DNA of 64,000 nucleotides, taken from an uncultured Burkholderiales bacterium (GTDB taxonomy: Bacteria; Pseudomonadota; Gammaproteobacteria; Burkholderiales; Burkholderiaceae_C). Of this stretch, positions 51,531 through 60,641 are shown one piece after another. Location: the NCBI GenBank assembly GCA_903932865.1, contig CAIZHQ010000014.1, forward strand, positions 228,482 through 292,481, read 5' to 3'. Numbering within the stretch: position 1 is the first letter of the stretch; every line of letters begins with the position of its first letter. The notes under the pieces were generated by a model that saw only the letters and a program-made list of their open reading frames with translations, made no database searches and was not told where the DNA came from. Made by a program: the position numbers and the translations under genes.

Positions 51531-51606
51531 CTCCTCAGTTGCCATGAGGAGTTAGCTATGTTTGAGTTAGCCCCTCTGCCTGGCGGTGGAGGGGCTTTTT
51601 TGGTAG
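51531..51606 (+). terminator. Hairpin plus rho-independent terminator
   Basis: A perfect CTCCTCA-N7-TGAGGAG hairpin (51531-51551) is followed by AGCCCCTCTGCC/GGTGGAGGGGCT with a TGGC loop and a T-run (51569-51606). The orientation terminates plus-strand transcripts. No protein gene on that strand precedes it, so it may end a short RNA from 51400 onward, or terminate readthrough. Confidence 0.65.
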
Positions 51607-51607
51607 A

Positions 51608-52120
51608 TCAGCGCCGAATAAACCCTCTGCCGCTGCACTTTCCGCAGATTCGTTGATCGGCGCCTTTGCCATTTCCGTCACATACAGGGCATAGCTCGGC
51701 CCCAACGGGCCGCCAGTCGCCGGGTTTGGTCTTTCCCTCGAAAGGGTCGTCGCGCTGGGAATGGAGCGCACTCAATTGACGGTAGTGTTCGTTCATCTCC
51801 TCGAGTCGCGCCCTGCTCCTTTCCAATGAACGCAAAAAGCGCTCACCGAACAATTCATTTTCATTGGTTGGATTTCCTGAAAAAAGTCCCCACGGTGGAT
51901 TGCTAACCATTCGAGAGCGGTCGATGATCTCTCTGTACTTGACCTTCTTGGCATCGAGTGAAAGGTCATCCCGCAACCTCAGACGGCGAACCAATTCATC
52001 GCGCACGAGTTCAGTCGGAAATTTTGTCCATGGTGAATTAAATACGCTATCGAATTGCGCATCAGGAATTTGCTGAAGAGCCTCAATGGCTTGTGCAGGA
52101 TTTATCGGTGGGGGCGTCAT
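51608..52120 (-). CDS. Hypothetical protein with C-terminal DnaJ-like zinc-binding motif
   Basis: From the ATG at 52120 the protein has 170 residues (a TTG at 52135 overlaps the upstream stop). The first 130 residues are polar and helical (for example RFLRSLERSRARLEEMNEHY). The C-terminus has CPVCDGNGKGADQRICGKCSGRGF, two C-x-x-C-x-G-x-G units like half of a DnaJ zinc finger. It is cotranscribed with the Xre-type gene. The function is unknown; a nucleic-acid or protein partner is plausible. Confidence 0.65.
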   Translation of the reverse strand: MTPPPINPAQAIEALQQIPDAQFDSVFNSPWTKFPTELVRDELVRRLRLRDDLSLDAKKVKYREIIDRSRMVSNPPWGLFSGNPTNENELFGERFLRSLERSRARLEEMNEHYRQLSALHSQRDDPFEGKTKPGDWRPVGAELCPVCDGNGKGADQRICGKCSGRGFIRR

Positions 52121-52131
52121 GGCGGTAGTAA

Positions 52132-52347
52132 TCAAGTTTTATGAGCGCGATAAAGCGGATGCAGGCCAGCTTTGATGACGCAGAGCTCCCAGATGCCAGG
52201 GGGCATCTTCCGGTCTCCTGCTTCCCACAACTGCCAAGCCCTCAAGCTTACGTGCACCAGTTCCGCCGCTTCCTTTTGGGTGTAGCCGAGCGCCTTGCGG
52301 GTGCTCTTTAGCAGCTCTGGTGTTGGTGATTTAAGCATGATCGACAT
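52132..52347 (-). CDS. Xre-family helix-turn-helix regulator
   Basis: A 71-residue protein (start 52347 or 52338) that is nearly all helix-turn-helix: LLKSTRKALGYTQKEAAELV, then HVSLRAWQLWEAGDRKMPPG. It is the size of a small phage or element repressor. Its own upstream region has the GAACAATGTTC-type palindrome at 52354-52368, so autorepression is likely, possibly with control of the divergent gene at 52430. Confidence 0.75.
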   Translation of the reverse strand: MSIMLKSPTPELLKSTRKALGYTQKEAAELVHVSLRAWQLWEAGDRKMPPGIWELCVIKAGLHPLYRAHKT

Positions 52348-52353
52348 TATTTT

Positions 52354-52368
52354 ACGAACAATGTTCGT
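52354..52368. promoter_or_regulatory. ACGAACA-A-TGTTCGT operator
   Basis: A 15-bp palindrome with seven-base arms begins 7 bp before the Xre-type start and lies in the divergent gap to the gene at 52430. The position fits autorepression by the Xre protein. Confidence 0.55.
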
Positions 52369-52429
52369 TAACGCTCAAGTTTTCCGTAGAGTTGAAGTGG
52401 AACCCCGACATTGACAGCAGGAGAACAAC

Positions 52430-52753
52430 ATGGCGATCTGGTTTTGTGAAACGGACTTCAACTGTCCCAAGGAGTGGGCAGAGTTAAATGTGACAGACGA
52501 TCCGCTGGTTCGTGACTGCGCGGAGTGCGGCAAGCCGGTTCACTTCGTCGACAGCAAGGAAGAACTTGAAGAAGCTGCAGCAAAGGGCAAGTGCGTCGCT
52601 TTTTACAACCACGATAAAGATGACTTATCGCCCGAGATGCGACACGAGCTTCAGCGCACTTGGCGAATCAACTCCGCGGGTGGACGGCTCACATTGGGCC
52701 TCCCGCGCAGGCCTGTGAGCGATAAACTCAAGGCTTTCATTGACAACATGTAG
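52430..52753 (+). CDS. Hypothetical protein (107 residues)
   Basis: A small acidic protein with four cysteines near the N-terminus (WFCETDFNCPKEW and VRDCAECGKPVHF) that could bind zinc. A charged middle (SKEELEEAAAKGKCVAF) and a tail ending KLKAFIDNM follow. GGAG precedes the ATG. I recognise no family. It is divergent from the Xre/zinc-finger pair and upstream of the hydrolase-like gene. Confidence 0.7.
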   Translation: MAIWFCETDFNCPKEWAELNVTDDPLVRDCAECGKPVHFVDSKEELEEAAAKGKCVAFYNHDKDDLSPEMRHELQRTWRINSAGGRLTLGLPRRPVSDKLKAFIDNM

Positions 52754-52771
52754 TTAGGCGCAGATGAAGTC

Positions 52772-53332
52772 ATGACTGCAATCGTAACCATGTATTACCT
52801 TCCAGGGGCAGGCGGCCAATTGGCCACTGGCTTGGGGAAAGCCTTGATGGATCGGGGGGTCAATGTCACGGGCCGTGAGACTCGTGGTGAATTTAGATCG
52901 TTAGGTTTCGAGGATCAGCTGCAAATCATTCGGGAGGATTTGCGGTCGCATTTTTGGCACGAGGCGGCGAGAGTGATCTGCAACTCCTACGGTTCGTACC
53001 TGTTCCTGCATGCACAGTCGCAGATGGAGCCATTTCCTGGGCGGGTGCTGCTGCTCTCGCCCATCGTGGGCGAGTTTGCGAGCGACGAGACGCGCACCAC
53101 TTTTTCACCGCCACGCCCGACACGACTTAAAGAGTTGGCCGAGGCTGGACAGTTCCCAGCGCCTGCAAGGTCTGCAATTCATGTCGGCTCAGAGGACTGG
53201 CAAAGCATTCCTGCCAATGTACAGGCCTTTGGTGCGCTGACGGGCATACCTGTCACAGTCGTGCCTGACGGTGGGCACAACCTACCCAAGATCTATGTAG
53301 GCGGTCTGCTAGATCGGTGGCTCAAAGATTGA
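52772..53332 (+). CDS. Small alpha/beta-hydrolase-like protein
   Basis: The protein has 186 residues. YYLPGAGGQLATGLGKAL resembles an oxyanion loop, CNSYGSYLFLHA is a nucleophile elbow with serine in N-S-Y-G-S, and VPDGGHNLPKIYVG provides a histidine. This is a compact RBBP9/YdeN-like hydrolase layout. It lies 18 bases after the 107-residue gene. Whether it belongs functionally with the restriction-type operon that begins 85 bases later is unclear. Confidence 0.65.
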   Translation: MTAIVTMYYLPGAGGQLATGLGKALMDRGVNVTGRETRGEFRSLGFEDQLQIIREDLRSHFWHEAARVICNSYGSYLFLHAQSQMEPFPGRVLLLSPIVGEFASDETRTTFSPPRPTRLKELAEAGQFPAPARSAIHVGSEDWQSIPANVQAFGALTGIPVTVVPDGGHNLPKIYVGGLLDRWLKD

Positions 53333-53417
53333 GCCCCTGTCGTTGCCAACAACAGAATTAGAAGTAAGAATTTTTTTAGTACGATCCAAAGCAGTTCATA
53401 TACAAAGCACCTGTTTA

Positions 53418-56333
53418 ATGCAACTCACCCCCCATCAAGCCAAATACATCGCGCACGATCTGACGCTCCAGCACTCTGGCGGCGGTATTGATCGCCTGGG
53501 GCAGGCCCTGTTCAACGCCAGTGTTGACTTGAACCCTCACCAGATTGAGGCAGCTGTTTTCGCCTTGCGCTCGCCCTTGTCCAAGGGCGTTTTGTTGGCG
53601 GACGAGGTGGGTTTGGGTAAGACGATTGAGGCGGGTATCGTGCTTTGCCAGTACTGGGCCGAGCGTAAACGGCAACTGCTGGTGATATGCCCAGCCTCAC
53701 TGCGTAAGCAATGGGCACTGGAGCTGGAAGAAAAGTTCAACCTGCCCGCCGTGGTGCTGGACTCAAAAACCTGGCGAGAAGCACAACGGCAAGGCCTAGC
53801 TCCGCTGCGCCAAAAAGCCGTAGTCATCGTGTCTTATGCCTACGCCACCCGCATTAAAGAAGAAGTGCGATCGATGGCTTGGGATTTGGTGGTCATTGAC
53901 GAAGCCCACAAACTGCGCAACGCCTACCGTGAAAGCAACAAGATCGGGCAGGCCATCCGATGGGCCACGGGTGACAGCCGCAAGTTGTTGCTGACGGCAA
54001 CGCCGTTACAAAACTCGATCCTTGAGCTTTACGGCTTGTCCACCCTTATCGATGAAAACATCTTTGGGGATGTAAATGCTTTTCGCAGCCAGTTCACGGG
54101 AGCAGGCGGTGACTTGCAAGGCTTGCGTAACCGGTTGGCCAGCTTTTGCAAACGCACGCTCCGTAAGGACGTGACCGAATACATCAACTACACCGAGCGC
54201 AAGCCACATACACAGAAGTTTCGGTCTACAGATGATGAACACAAGCTCTATGAGGCGGTTACCGCTTACCTGCTTCGGGATGACAGCTACGCCATACCGC
54301 GCCGCCAGCGGCATTTGACTGAACTGATTTTGCGCAAGTTGCTGGCGTCCAGCTCTTTAGCCATCGCGGGCACCTTGTCGGTGATGAAGACTCGTTTAGA
54401 GGGCCTGCGCGAAGAGAAAATCCAGGCTCAAGACGACTGGGTTGAGTTACTGATTGAGGACGAAGAGATCGAAGAAGATCTGCTTGATGAAATTCTGAAT
54501 GAAGGCGAAGAGGAACAAGCCGAACCCATTGATCCAGCCAAGCTCGACCGCAAACGCCTGAATAACGAAATCGACGAACTTGACCGCCTGATTGCCTGGG
54601 CGCAAGGCATAGGCACCGACACAAAGACGACCGCTCTGCTCCAGGCACTGGAGGTAGGTTTCAACGCAATGGCTCAGACGAATGCGAATCGCAAGGCGCT
54701 GATCTTCACCGAATCCAAGCGGACGCAGGAGTATCTCAAGCGCTTTTTAGAGAAAAATGGCCATGCGGGCAAAGTGGTGCTTTTCAGCGGCACCAACAAC
54801 AGCCCAGAAGCCAGCAGCATCTATGAGCGATGGGTCACCGCCAATCAAGGCACGGGTCGCCTCACCGGCTCCCGCGACATTGACATCCGCACCGCACTGA
54901 TTGAGCACTTTCGCGACGATGCCGACATCTTGATCGCCACCGAGGCTGCTGCCGAGGGTGTGAACATCCAGTTCTGCTCCTTGGTGATCAACTATGACTT
55001 GCCATGGAATCCCCAGCGGGTGGAGCAACGGATTGGCCGCTGCCATCGCTATGGCCAGAAACACGACGTGGTGGTCATCAATTTCTTTAACGAACGAAAC
55101 CATGCCGACCAACGCGTGTTGGAGTTGTTGGCCGATAAGTTCAACCTTTTCAACGGTGTGTTTGGTGCTTCAGACGAAGTGTTGGGCACCATCGAGTCGG
55201 GGGTGGACTTTGAACGGCGGATTCTGGAGATTTATCAAACCTGCCGTACACCAGAGCAAATTGACGCAGCCTTTAATGCCTTGAGGGCTGAAATGGATGC
55301 TTCCATTCAAGCTCGCATGCAAGATACACGACGTCAGTTGATGGAAAACTTCGACGCCGATGTCCACGACCGATTGCGCATTCAGCTGCAAGACACACGG
55401 ACGCATCTGGACCGCTTTAGCCGTCGTTTTTGGGACTTGTCACGTCATATTCTTCGGGACAAAGTCTGGTTTGACAATGAGCGCTTGCATTTCGACATCA
55501 AACCGCCTCGCCCAGCGGACATGCCTGCTGACGTGCCGACAGGCCGTTATCACCTGATTTCGCGCAACCAACCTAATGATCCGAACTCACTGGCAGTCAA
55601 TGATCCTAGTCAGGATGGCCACACCTATCGTTTGTCACACCCCTTGGGTGAGTGGGTAGTGCATACGGCCAAACAGGCCGAAACTCTGGTGCAAAGGCTT
55701 GTTTTCGACACACAAAAGAACGAAGCCCGCATCACCGTGATTGATCAACTGCGTGGCCAATCTGGTGTACTGACATTGCAAAAACTCAGTGTGGATAGTT
55801 TTGAAAAGCAGGAATATCTGCTGTTTTCTGCAATGACCGATCAAGGCAAAAGTCTTGATCAGGAAACCTGTGAGAAGCTCATGGACACCGTGGCTGCAAC
55901 CGTTCCAGACGCGGTACAGATCCCCCCCGCCATGGTGCAGCGGCTCCAAGCTGAGGCTAAGCGCCATGCTGATGCCACCATTGCTCGTGCGCTTGAAACC
56001 AACAACCAGCATTTCACAGAAGCACGTGACAAGCTTGACCGCTGGGCCGAAGACATGGAATTGGCTGCAGAGCAAGCGCTTAAAAATACCAAAGAGCAAA
56101 TCAAAGTCGCCCAGCGCGAGGCTCGCCAAGCCACAACATTGGCAGAACAGCAAACCCTTCAAGAACGTATTGCCAAGCTGGAGCGTCAAAAGCGCCGTCA
56201 ACAACAAGAGATTTTTGACGTGTCAGATGAAATCCAAGACAAGCGCGAAGCTCTGATTGACGAACTCACTCGCCGTATGACCCAGAAGGTCAACAGCGAA
56301 AAACTTTTCACCATTGCCTGGTCTGTGAATTGA
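53418..56333 (+). CDS. SNF2/RapA-type DNA helicase of a defence-like operon
   Basis: The ATG at 53418 gives 971 residues beginning LTPHQAKYIAHDL. Motif I is LLADEVGLGKTIEAGIVL (about 60), the DEAH box is VVIDEAHKLRN (about 160), TATP follows, and motif VI is QRVEQRIGRCHRYGQ (about 537). A charged insert is at 350-400, and the C-terminal 150 residues form a coiled coil (AKRHADATIARALETNNQ onward). Related RapA/DISARM-like helicases are found beside type III restriction genes. It is followed after 66 bases by the Mod-Res gene and probably helps that system or has an independent nucleic-acid remodelling role. Confidence 0.85.
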   Translation: MQLTPHQAKYIAHDLTLQHSGGGIDRLGQALFNASVDLNPHQIEAAVFALRSPLSKGVLLADEVGLGKTIEAGIVLCQYWAERKRQLLVICPASLRKQWALELEEKFNLPAVVLDSKTWREAQRQGLAPLRQKAVVIVSYAYATRIKEEVRSMAWDLVVIDEAHKLRNAYRESNKIGQAIRWATGDSRKLLLTATPLQNSILELYGLSTLIDENIFGDVNAFRSQFTGAGGDLQGLRNRLASFCKRTLRKDVTEYINYTERKPHTQKFRSTDDEHKLYEAVTAYLLRDDSYAIPRRQRHLTELILRKLLASSSLAIAGTLSVMKTRLEGLREEKIQAQDDWVELLIEDEEIEEDLLDEILNEGEEEQAEPIDPAKLDRKRLNNEIDELDRLIAWAQGIGTDTKTTALLQALEVGFNAMAQTNANRKALIFTESKRTQEYLKRFLEKNGHAGKVVLFSGTNNSPEASSIYERWVTANQGTGRLTGSRDIDIRTALIEHFRDDADILIATEAAAEGVNIQFCSLVINYDLPWNPQRVEQRIGRCHRYGQKHDVVVINFFNERNHADQRVLELLADKFNLFNGVFGASDEVLGTIESGVDFERRILEIYQTCRTPEQIDAAFNALRAEMDASIQARMQDTRRQLMENFDADVHDRLRIQLQDTRTHLDRFSRRFWDLSRHILRDKVWFDNERLHFDIKPPRPADMPADVPTGRYHLISRNQPNDPNSLAVNDPSQDGHTYRLSHPLGEWVVHTAKQAETLVQRLVFDTQKNEARITVIDQLRGQSGVLTLQKLSVDSFEKQEYLLFSAMTDQGKSLDQETCEKLMDTVAATVPDAVQIPPAMVQRLQAEAKRHADATIARALETNNQHFTEARDKLDRWAEDMELAAEQALKNTKEQIKVAQREARQATTLAEQQTLQERIAKLERQKRRQQQEIFDVSDEIQDKREALIDELTRRMTQKVNSEKLFTIAWSVN

Positions 56334-56399
56334 CGTTTTTTTCATCACGAACGGTCAGTCCAATCCATTGCCAAACCCAAACCGCCGCTCAAGGGAATC

Positions 56400-59300
56400 A
56401 TGAATAACAACAACGCTTCGAACCCAACTATCCAAGAACTCGGCCACAGCCCTGACGCCCTGACTCAACGCAAAGCCGAATTGATGGCCCTTCTGGCTCA
56501 AGCTGCGCCCGAACTCATCAGCGACCAACAGCTGAATGTCACCAAGCTGCAAGAGATCTTGGGCGAAGAACGCCTGGCTGCGGACGAGCATTACGAACTG
56601 TCATGGGCTGGCAAAGCCGCTGCCCGCCGCGAGATCCAGAAAACCAGCAGCCACACACTGCGACCCGATGCCAATAACCCGGCGCAGGCCCAGCACATGC
56701 TGATTGAAGGCGAAAACCTGGAAGTGCTGCGTGTGCTGCAAAAAAGCTATTACGGTAAGGTCAAGATGATCTACATCGACCCGCCGTACAACACCGGCAA
56801 CGACAGTTTTGTGTACCCCGACAACTATTCCGAAACGCTGGACGAATACCAGCGCCGAACAGGCGAGAAAAACGAAGCAGGCTATTTGAACAAGCAAAGC
56901 TTGTGGAAAAAGAACAGCAAGGAAAGTGGGCAGTACCACAGCGCTTGGCTGTCCATGATTTATCCGCGTTTGTATTTGGCGCGGAATCTGTTGCGCGATG
57001 ACGGGGTCATTTTCATCAGCATTGATGACAACGAGGCTGCCAATTTGAAATTGCTTTGTGATGAAGTTTTTGGGGCAGAAAACTTTGTTGCTGACTTCAT
57101 TTGGCAGCACCGTAAATCAAGTCAAAACGACGTGGACGTCTCTTTGTCACATAACCACACACTTTGCTTCAGCAAAAAACGTGATTTTTTCCGTCTAAAT
57201 CCACTTGAAATCGATAGTGGAAAATTTGATAACCCAGACTCAGACCCACGCGGACCGTGGGTGGCTGATCCTTTTGATGCACCCAACATCAGACCAAATT
57301 TAACTTATCCAATTACAAATCCGATTACAGGCGAAAATCATATGCCGCCAAATGGCAGATGCTGGCGTTTTTCTCAAGATAAATTCGCCCAGGCCCTATC
57401 TGAGCAAAGGATCGTATTTGGGAAAAATGGCAAAGGCCGTCCGCAGTTCAAGCGATTCCAGTCGGAAGCTGAAGATAAAGGAACCAACCCCTTCACCGTT
57501 TGGACTGATACAGGAACCGCTACAGAGGGAACAAAAGAGCTGATGAAGCTCTTTGGCGGAATAAAAATATTCGATACACCCAAGCCGGTCCGATTGATCA
57601 ATGAAATTTTGAAGCTGTCAGTGGATGAAAATTCCATTGTTCTGGATTTCTTTGCGGGCAGTGGCACTGCGGCACATGCACTCATGGAACTCAATCTGGA
57701 CGGCGGTAAAAGAACATCCATTTCCGTACAAATGCCAGAGGTTCTCGAAGAAGACAGCGAGGGCTACAAAGCTGGTTACCGCACCATCGCCGACATCACC
57801 CGCGCCCGCATCGACAAAGTCATAGCAAAGCTTAAAGCCGAACACACGGAAAAAACCGCCGACCTGGCCTGCGCTTACTTCACCCTGGCCCCGTCAAACT
57901 TCAAGGTCTGGCAAGGTGACGTTAACAGCTCAAAGGCATTGCGCGAGCAGCTGTCCATGTTCCAGAGTGCTGAAAAAGGTGACGGCGGCATTGGGAACGC
58001 TCTTAAGCTGTCGGATGAGCAACTGCTGACCAATTTGCAGGCGGTGCAGAAGGCCAACGTTCTAGCGCTATCCAGTGCATTGGTGCCTTCGACTTCTGAT
58101 AACGGCAAACAGGTATTTTGTCCGCTGAACTTCACCATCGAGATGGAGACGGGCACGGGTAAAACTTACACCTTCATCAAGACCATGTACGAGTTGAACA
58201 AGGTCTATGGGTTCAAAAAATTCGTGGTGGTGGTGCCTAGCGTGGCGATCCGCGAAGGAACGATGAAGAATCTGCAAATCACACGCAGCCACTTTGCGGC
58301 CGACTATGCCAATGTGCCGTGTGTGCCCATTTTGTATAACGGCGACAAACTGACAGAGTTGCGGCATTTTGCCCAGAGCGACGCGCTCAGCGTGTTGGTG
58401 ATCAACATCGATAGCTTCACCAAAGACAATAACAAGATCAAACAGAAGGGCGAACGGGCTTTTGCACCCATCGAGTACATCAAAGCGGTGAACCCGATCG
58501 TGATCGTCGACGAGCCGCAGAACTTTGAGACTGATGTGCGTCGGAGCGCTCTGATGGACTTGAATCCGCTGTGTACGCTGCGCTATTCGGCCACCCATAA
58601 AAATCCCTACAACCTGCTTTATTCATTGAATCCGGTGCAGGCTTATGACCTGGGTCTGGTAAAGCAGATCGAGGTGGATGGCGTTTTGGCCGATGATGAC
58701 CAGAACCAGGCCTTTGTGGAGTTGGTGAGCATTGATGCCAAAGCTAAAGGCATCACTGCCAAGGTGAGGATTGACGTCAACGATAAAAGCGGCCCCAAGC
58801 GCAAGGAGCTGACCCTCAAACTGGGCGATGACTTGTACGCGAAATCCAGCATGCGGGATTTGTACTTGGACGGCTATATCTTGAATGAGATCCGTGCCGG
58901 CGATGGCGAGATCGAATTTTCAGGCGGTCGCGTCCTGCGGGTGAACGAAGCCCAAGGCGGTCTCACAGATGATGTGATGCGTTTTCAAATCGAGCGCACG
59001 GTGGCAGCGCACTTCGCCAAGCTGAAAAACGTTCAGCCAATTGGCGTGAAGGTGCTCAGTCTTTTCTTCATCGATAAGGTGGCTAACTATCGGGCGTTTG
59101 ATGATGAAGGCAACGCTGTCCCAGGCAAGTTTGCTCAGTGGTTTGAGGATGCATTCAATAAATATGCCAATAAAGCGCAATACCGAGGTTTGATTACCCA
59201 CGCGGCCAGCGAAGTGCACGACGGCTATTTCTCTGGGGACAAAAAGGGCAAGGGCGCAAAGGCAAAAACAGTGTGGGTTGATACATCGGGTTCGGTAGCC

Positions 59301-60626
59301 AAAGATGACAGCACCTATTCTCTGATCATGAAGGATAAAGAGCGGCTGCTCAGCGCGGATGTCCCACTTCAATTCATCTTCAGCCACTCGGCGTTGCGTG
59401 AAGGCTGGGACAACCCCAACGTGTTCCAAATTTGCACCCTCAACGAGACCAAAAGCGCTATGAAAAAGCGCCAGGAAATCGGTCGTGGTTTGCGCCTGTG
59501 CGTCAACAAAAACGGGGAACGCGTACAGGACAAGCGAGTCAATGTCTTGACCGTGATCCCGAACGAGAGCTATGAAGCTTTTGCCAAGGCACTGCAGCAG
59601 GAGATCGAGGACGAAACCGGTGTGAGTTTCGAAAAACGCATTAAAAATGCCCGAGCAAAAGCCAGGATTCAGCGCAAGGCGCTCACGTCCGAAGAAGAGG
59701 CGTTGTTCAAGGCCATCTGGAACAAGATCAGCTACCAAACACGTTACAGCGTGCAACTGGATACGCCTAGCCTGATCAAAACTTGTGTGCAAGCGCTGGG
59801 TGACACGACCCAATACCCCAAGGTACGGTCGCCAAAAATCCGGGCTGAAAAGGGCACGATCGTCATGCGCCGTGAAGGCGTTGAGGTGCTGCAGACTGCG
59901 ATCAACGATACCTCTGCGCGTGAGTTCGGTACCAGCGTTCCAGATGTGTATGTTTACATCCAGAATCGTGTGCACCTCTCTCGTTCAACGATTTTCTCGA
60001 TCCTCGATGGCTCTGGGCGGTTGGATGAGTTGATGATCAATCCACAGGCTTTTTTGGATACCGCCATATCGGCCATCAAAACTTGCCTGCAAACCCTGAT
60101 GGTCGAGGGCATTGAGTACCACACCATCAACGGTAGGCGCTACGAAATGAGTCTGTTCGACGAAGAGCTTGAAACTTATCTGAGCAGTGTTTACCCGCCA
60201 GCCGACGACGACATGACCACACCAGTCGGCAAGACATTGCTCCAGGCACAGCGGCTCGATGAGCAAAAGGCTCCGGTTGGCGACCCGTTCTCTTGTGTCT
60301 TAAGTGACAGCGATACTGAAAGTCAGTTCGCACACGATTGCAGCGTTGACGAACGTGTGAAGTTCTTCTTCAAGCTGCCAAGCCGTTTCAAGATACCAAC
60401 GCCTTTGGGCACGTACAACCCTGATTGGGCAGTGGTACTGGAGGACGACGCCCGCGTTTACTTTGTGGCCGAGACCAAGTCCACGACAGTGAAAGCCAAC
60501 CGTCGCCCCGCAGAAAACCTGCAAATTGCCTGTGGGCGTAAGCACTTTGAGCTGGCCGATGGGGTCGCGTTCAAGGATGTGCCATCGCTGGAGGAGTTGA
60601 CGTCTACAGCAGCCCAAATGGTATAG
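56400..60626 (+). CDS. Type III restriction-modification Mod-Res fusion protein
   Basis: The 1408-residue frame has AAGGGAA before the ATG. The methyltransferase half has IYIDPPYNTGND (motif IV, DPPY at 127-130), then a target-recognition region (about 215-370) and VLDFFAGSGTAAH (motif I, about 418). Near residue 525-540 the Mod C-terminus (FKVWQGDVNSSKALREQL) passes directly into Res-type sequence (LKLSDEQLLTNLQAV). The restriction half has METGTGKTY (about 585), VIVDEPQNFE (about 703), QEIGRGLRL (about 1025) and a PD-ExK nuclease (YNPDWAVV..YFVAETKST, about 1340-1358). Normal Mod and Res are separate subunits; here about 100 Mod and 50 or more Res residues, including the Q-motif region, appear missing. 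Confidence 0.85.
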   Translation: MNNNNASNPTIQELGHSPDALTQRKAELMALLAQAAPELISDQQLNVTKLQEILGEERLAADEHYELSWAGKAAARREIQKTSSHTLRPDANNPAQAQHMLIEGENLEVLRVLQKSYYGKVKMIYIDPPYNTGNDSFVYPDNYSETLDEYQRRTGEKNEAGYLNKQSLWKKNSKESGQYHSAWLSMIYPRLYLARNLLRDDGVIFISIDDNEAANLKLLCDEVFGAENFVADFIWQHRKSSQNDVDVSLSHNHTLCFSKKRDFFRLNPLEIDSGKFDNPDSDPRGPWVADPFDAPNIRPNLTYPITNPITGENHMPPNGRCWRFSQDKFAQALSEQRIVFGKNGKGRPQFKRFQSEAEDKGTNPFTVWTDTGTATEGTKELMKLFGGIKIFDTPKPVRLINEILKLSVDENSIVLDFFAGSGTAAHALMELNLDGGKRTSISVQMPEVLEEDSEGYKAGYRTIADITRARIDKVIAKLKAEHTEKTADLACAYFTLAPSNFKVWQGDVNSSKALREQLSMFQSAEKGDGGIGNALKLSDEQLLTNLQAVQKANVLALSSALVPSTSDNGKQVFCPLNFTIEMETGTGKTYTFIKTMYELNKVYGFKKFVVVVPSVAIREGTMKNLQITRSHFAADYANVPCVPILYNGDKLTELRHFAQSDALSVLVINIDSFTKDNNKIKQKGERAFAPIEYIKAVNPIVIVDEPQNFETDVRRSALMDLNPLCTLRYSATHKNPYNLLYSLNPVQAYDLGLVKQIEVDGVLADDDQNQAFVELVSIDAKAKGITAKVRIDVNDKSGPKRKELTLKLGDDLYAKSSMRDLYLDGYILNEIRAGDGEIEFSGGRVLRVNEAQGGLTDDVMRFQIERTVAAHFAKLKNVQPIGVKVLSLFFIDKVANYRAFDDEGNAVPGKFAQWFEDAFNKYANKAQYRGLITHAASEVHDGYFSGDKKGKGAKAKTVWVDTSGSVAKDDSTYSLIMKDKERLLSADVPLQFIFSHSALREGWDNPNVFQICTLNETKSAMKKRQEIGRGLRLCVNKNGERVQDKRVNVLTVIPNESYEAFAKALQQEIEDETGVSFEKRIKNARAKARIQRKALTSEEEALFKAIWNKISYQTRYSVQLDTPSLIKTCVQALGDTTQYPKVRSPKIRAEKGTIVMRREGVEVLQTAINDTSAREFGTSVPDVYVYIQNRVHLSRSTIFSILDGSGRLDELMINPQAFLDTAISAIKTCLQTLMVEGIEYHTINGRRYEMSLFDEELETYLSSVYPPADDDMTTPVGKTLLQAQRLDEQKAPVGDPFSCVLSDSDTESQFAHDCSVDERVKFFFKLPSRFKIPTPLGTYNPDWAVVLEDDARVYFVAETKSTTVKANRRPAENLQIACGRKHFELADGVAFKDVPSLEELTSTAAQMV

Positions 60627-60641
60627 ATAACCAAGATTAAT

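Noticed and set aside
51557..51655. A 32-codon frame with AGGAG before its ATG (begins MFELAPLPGGGG)
   Set aside because: It reads straight through a rho-independent terminator and into the 3' end of the opposite gene, so it is probably not expressed.
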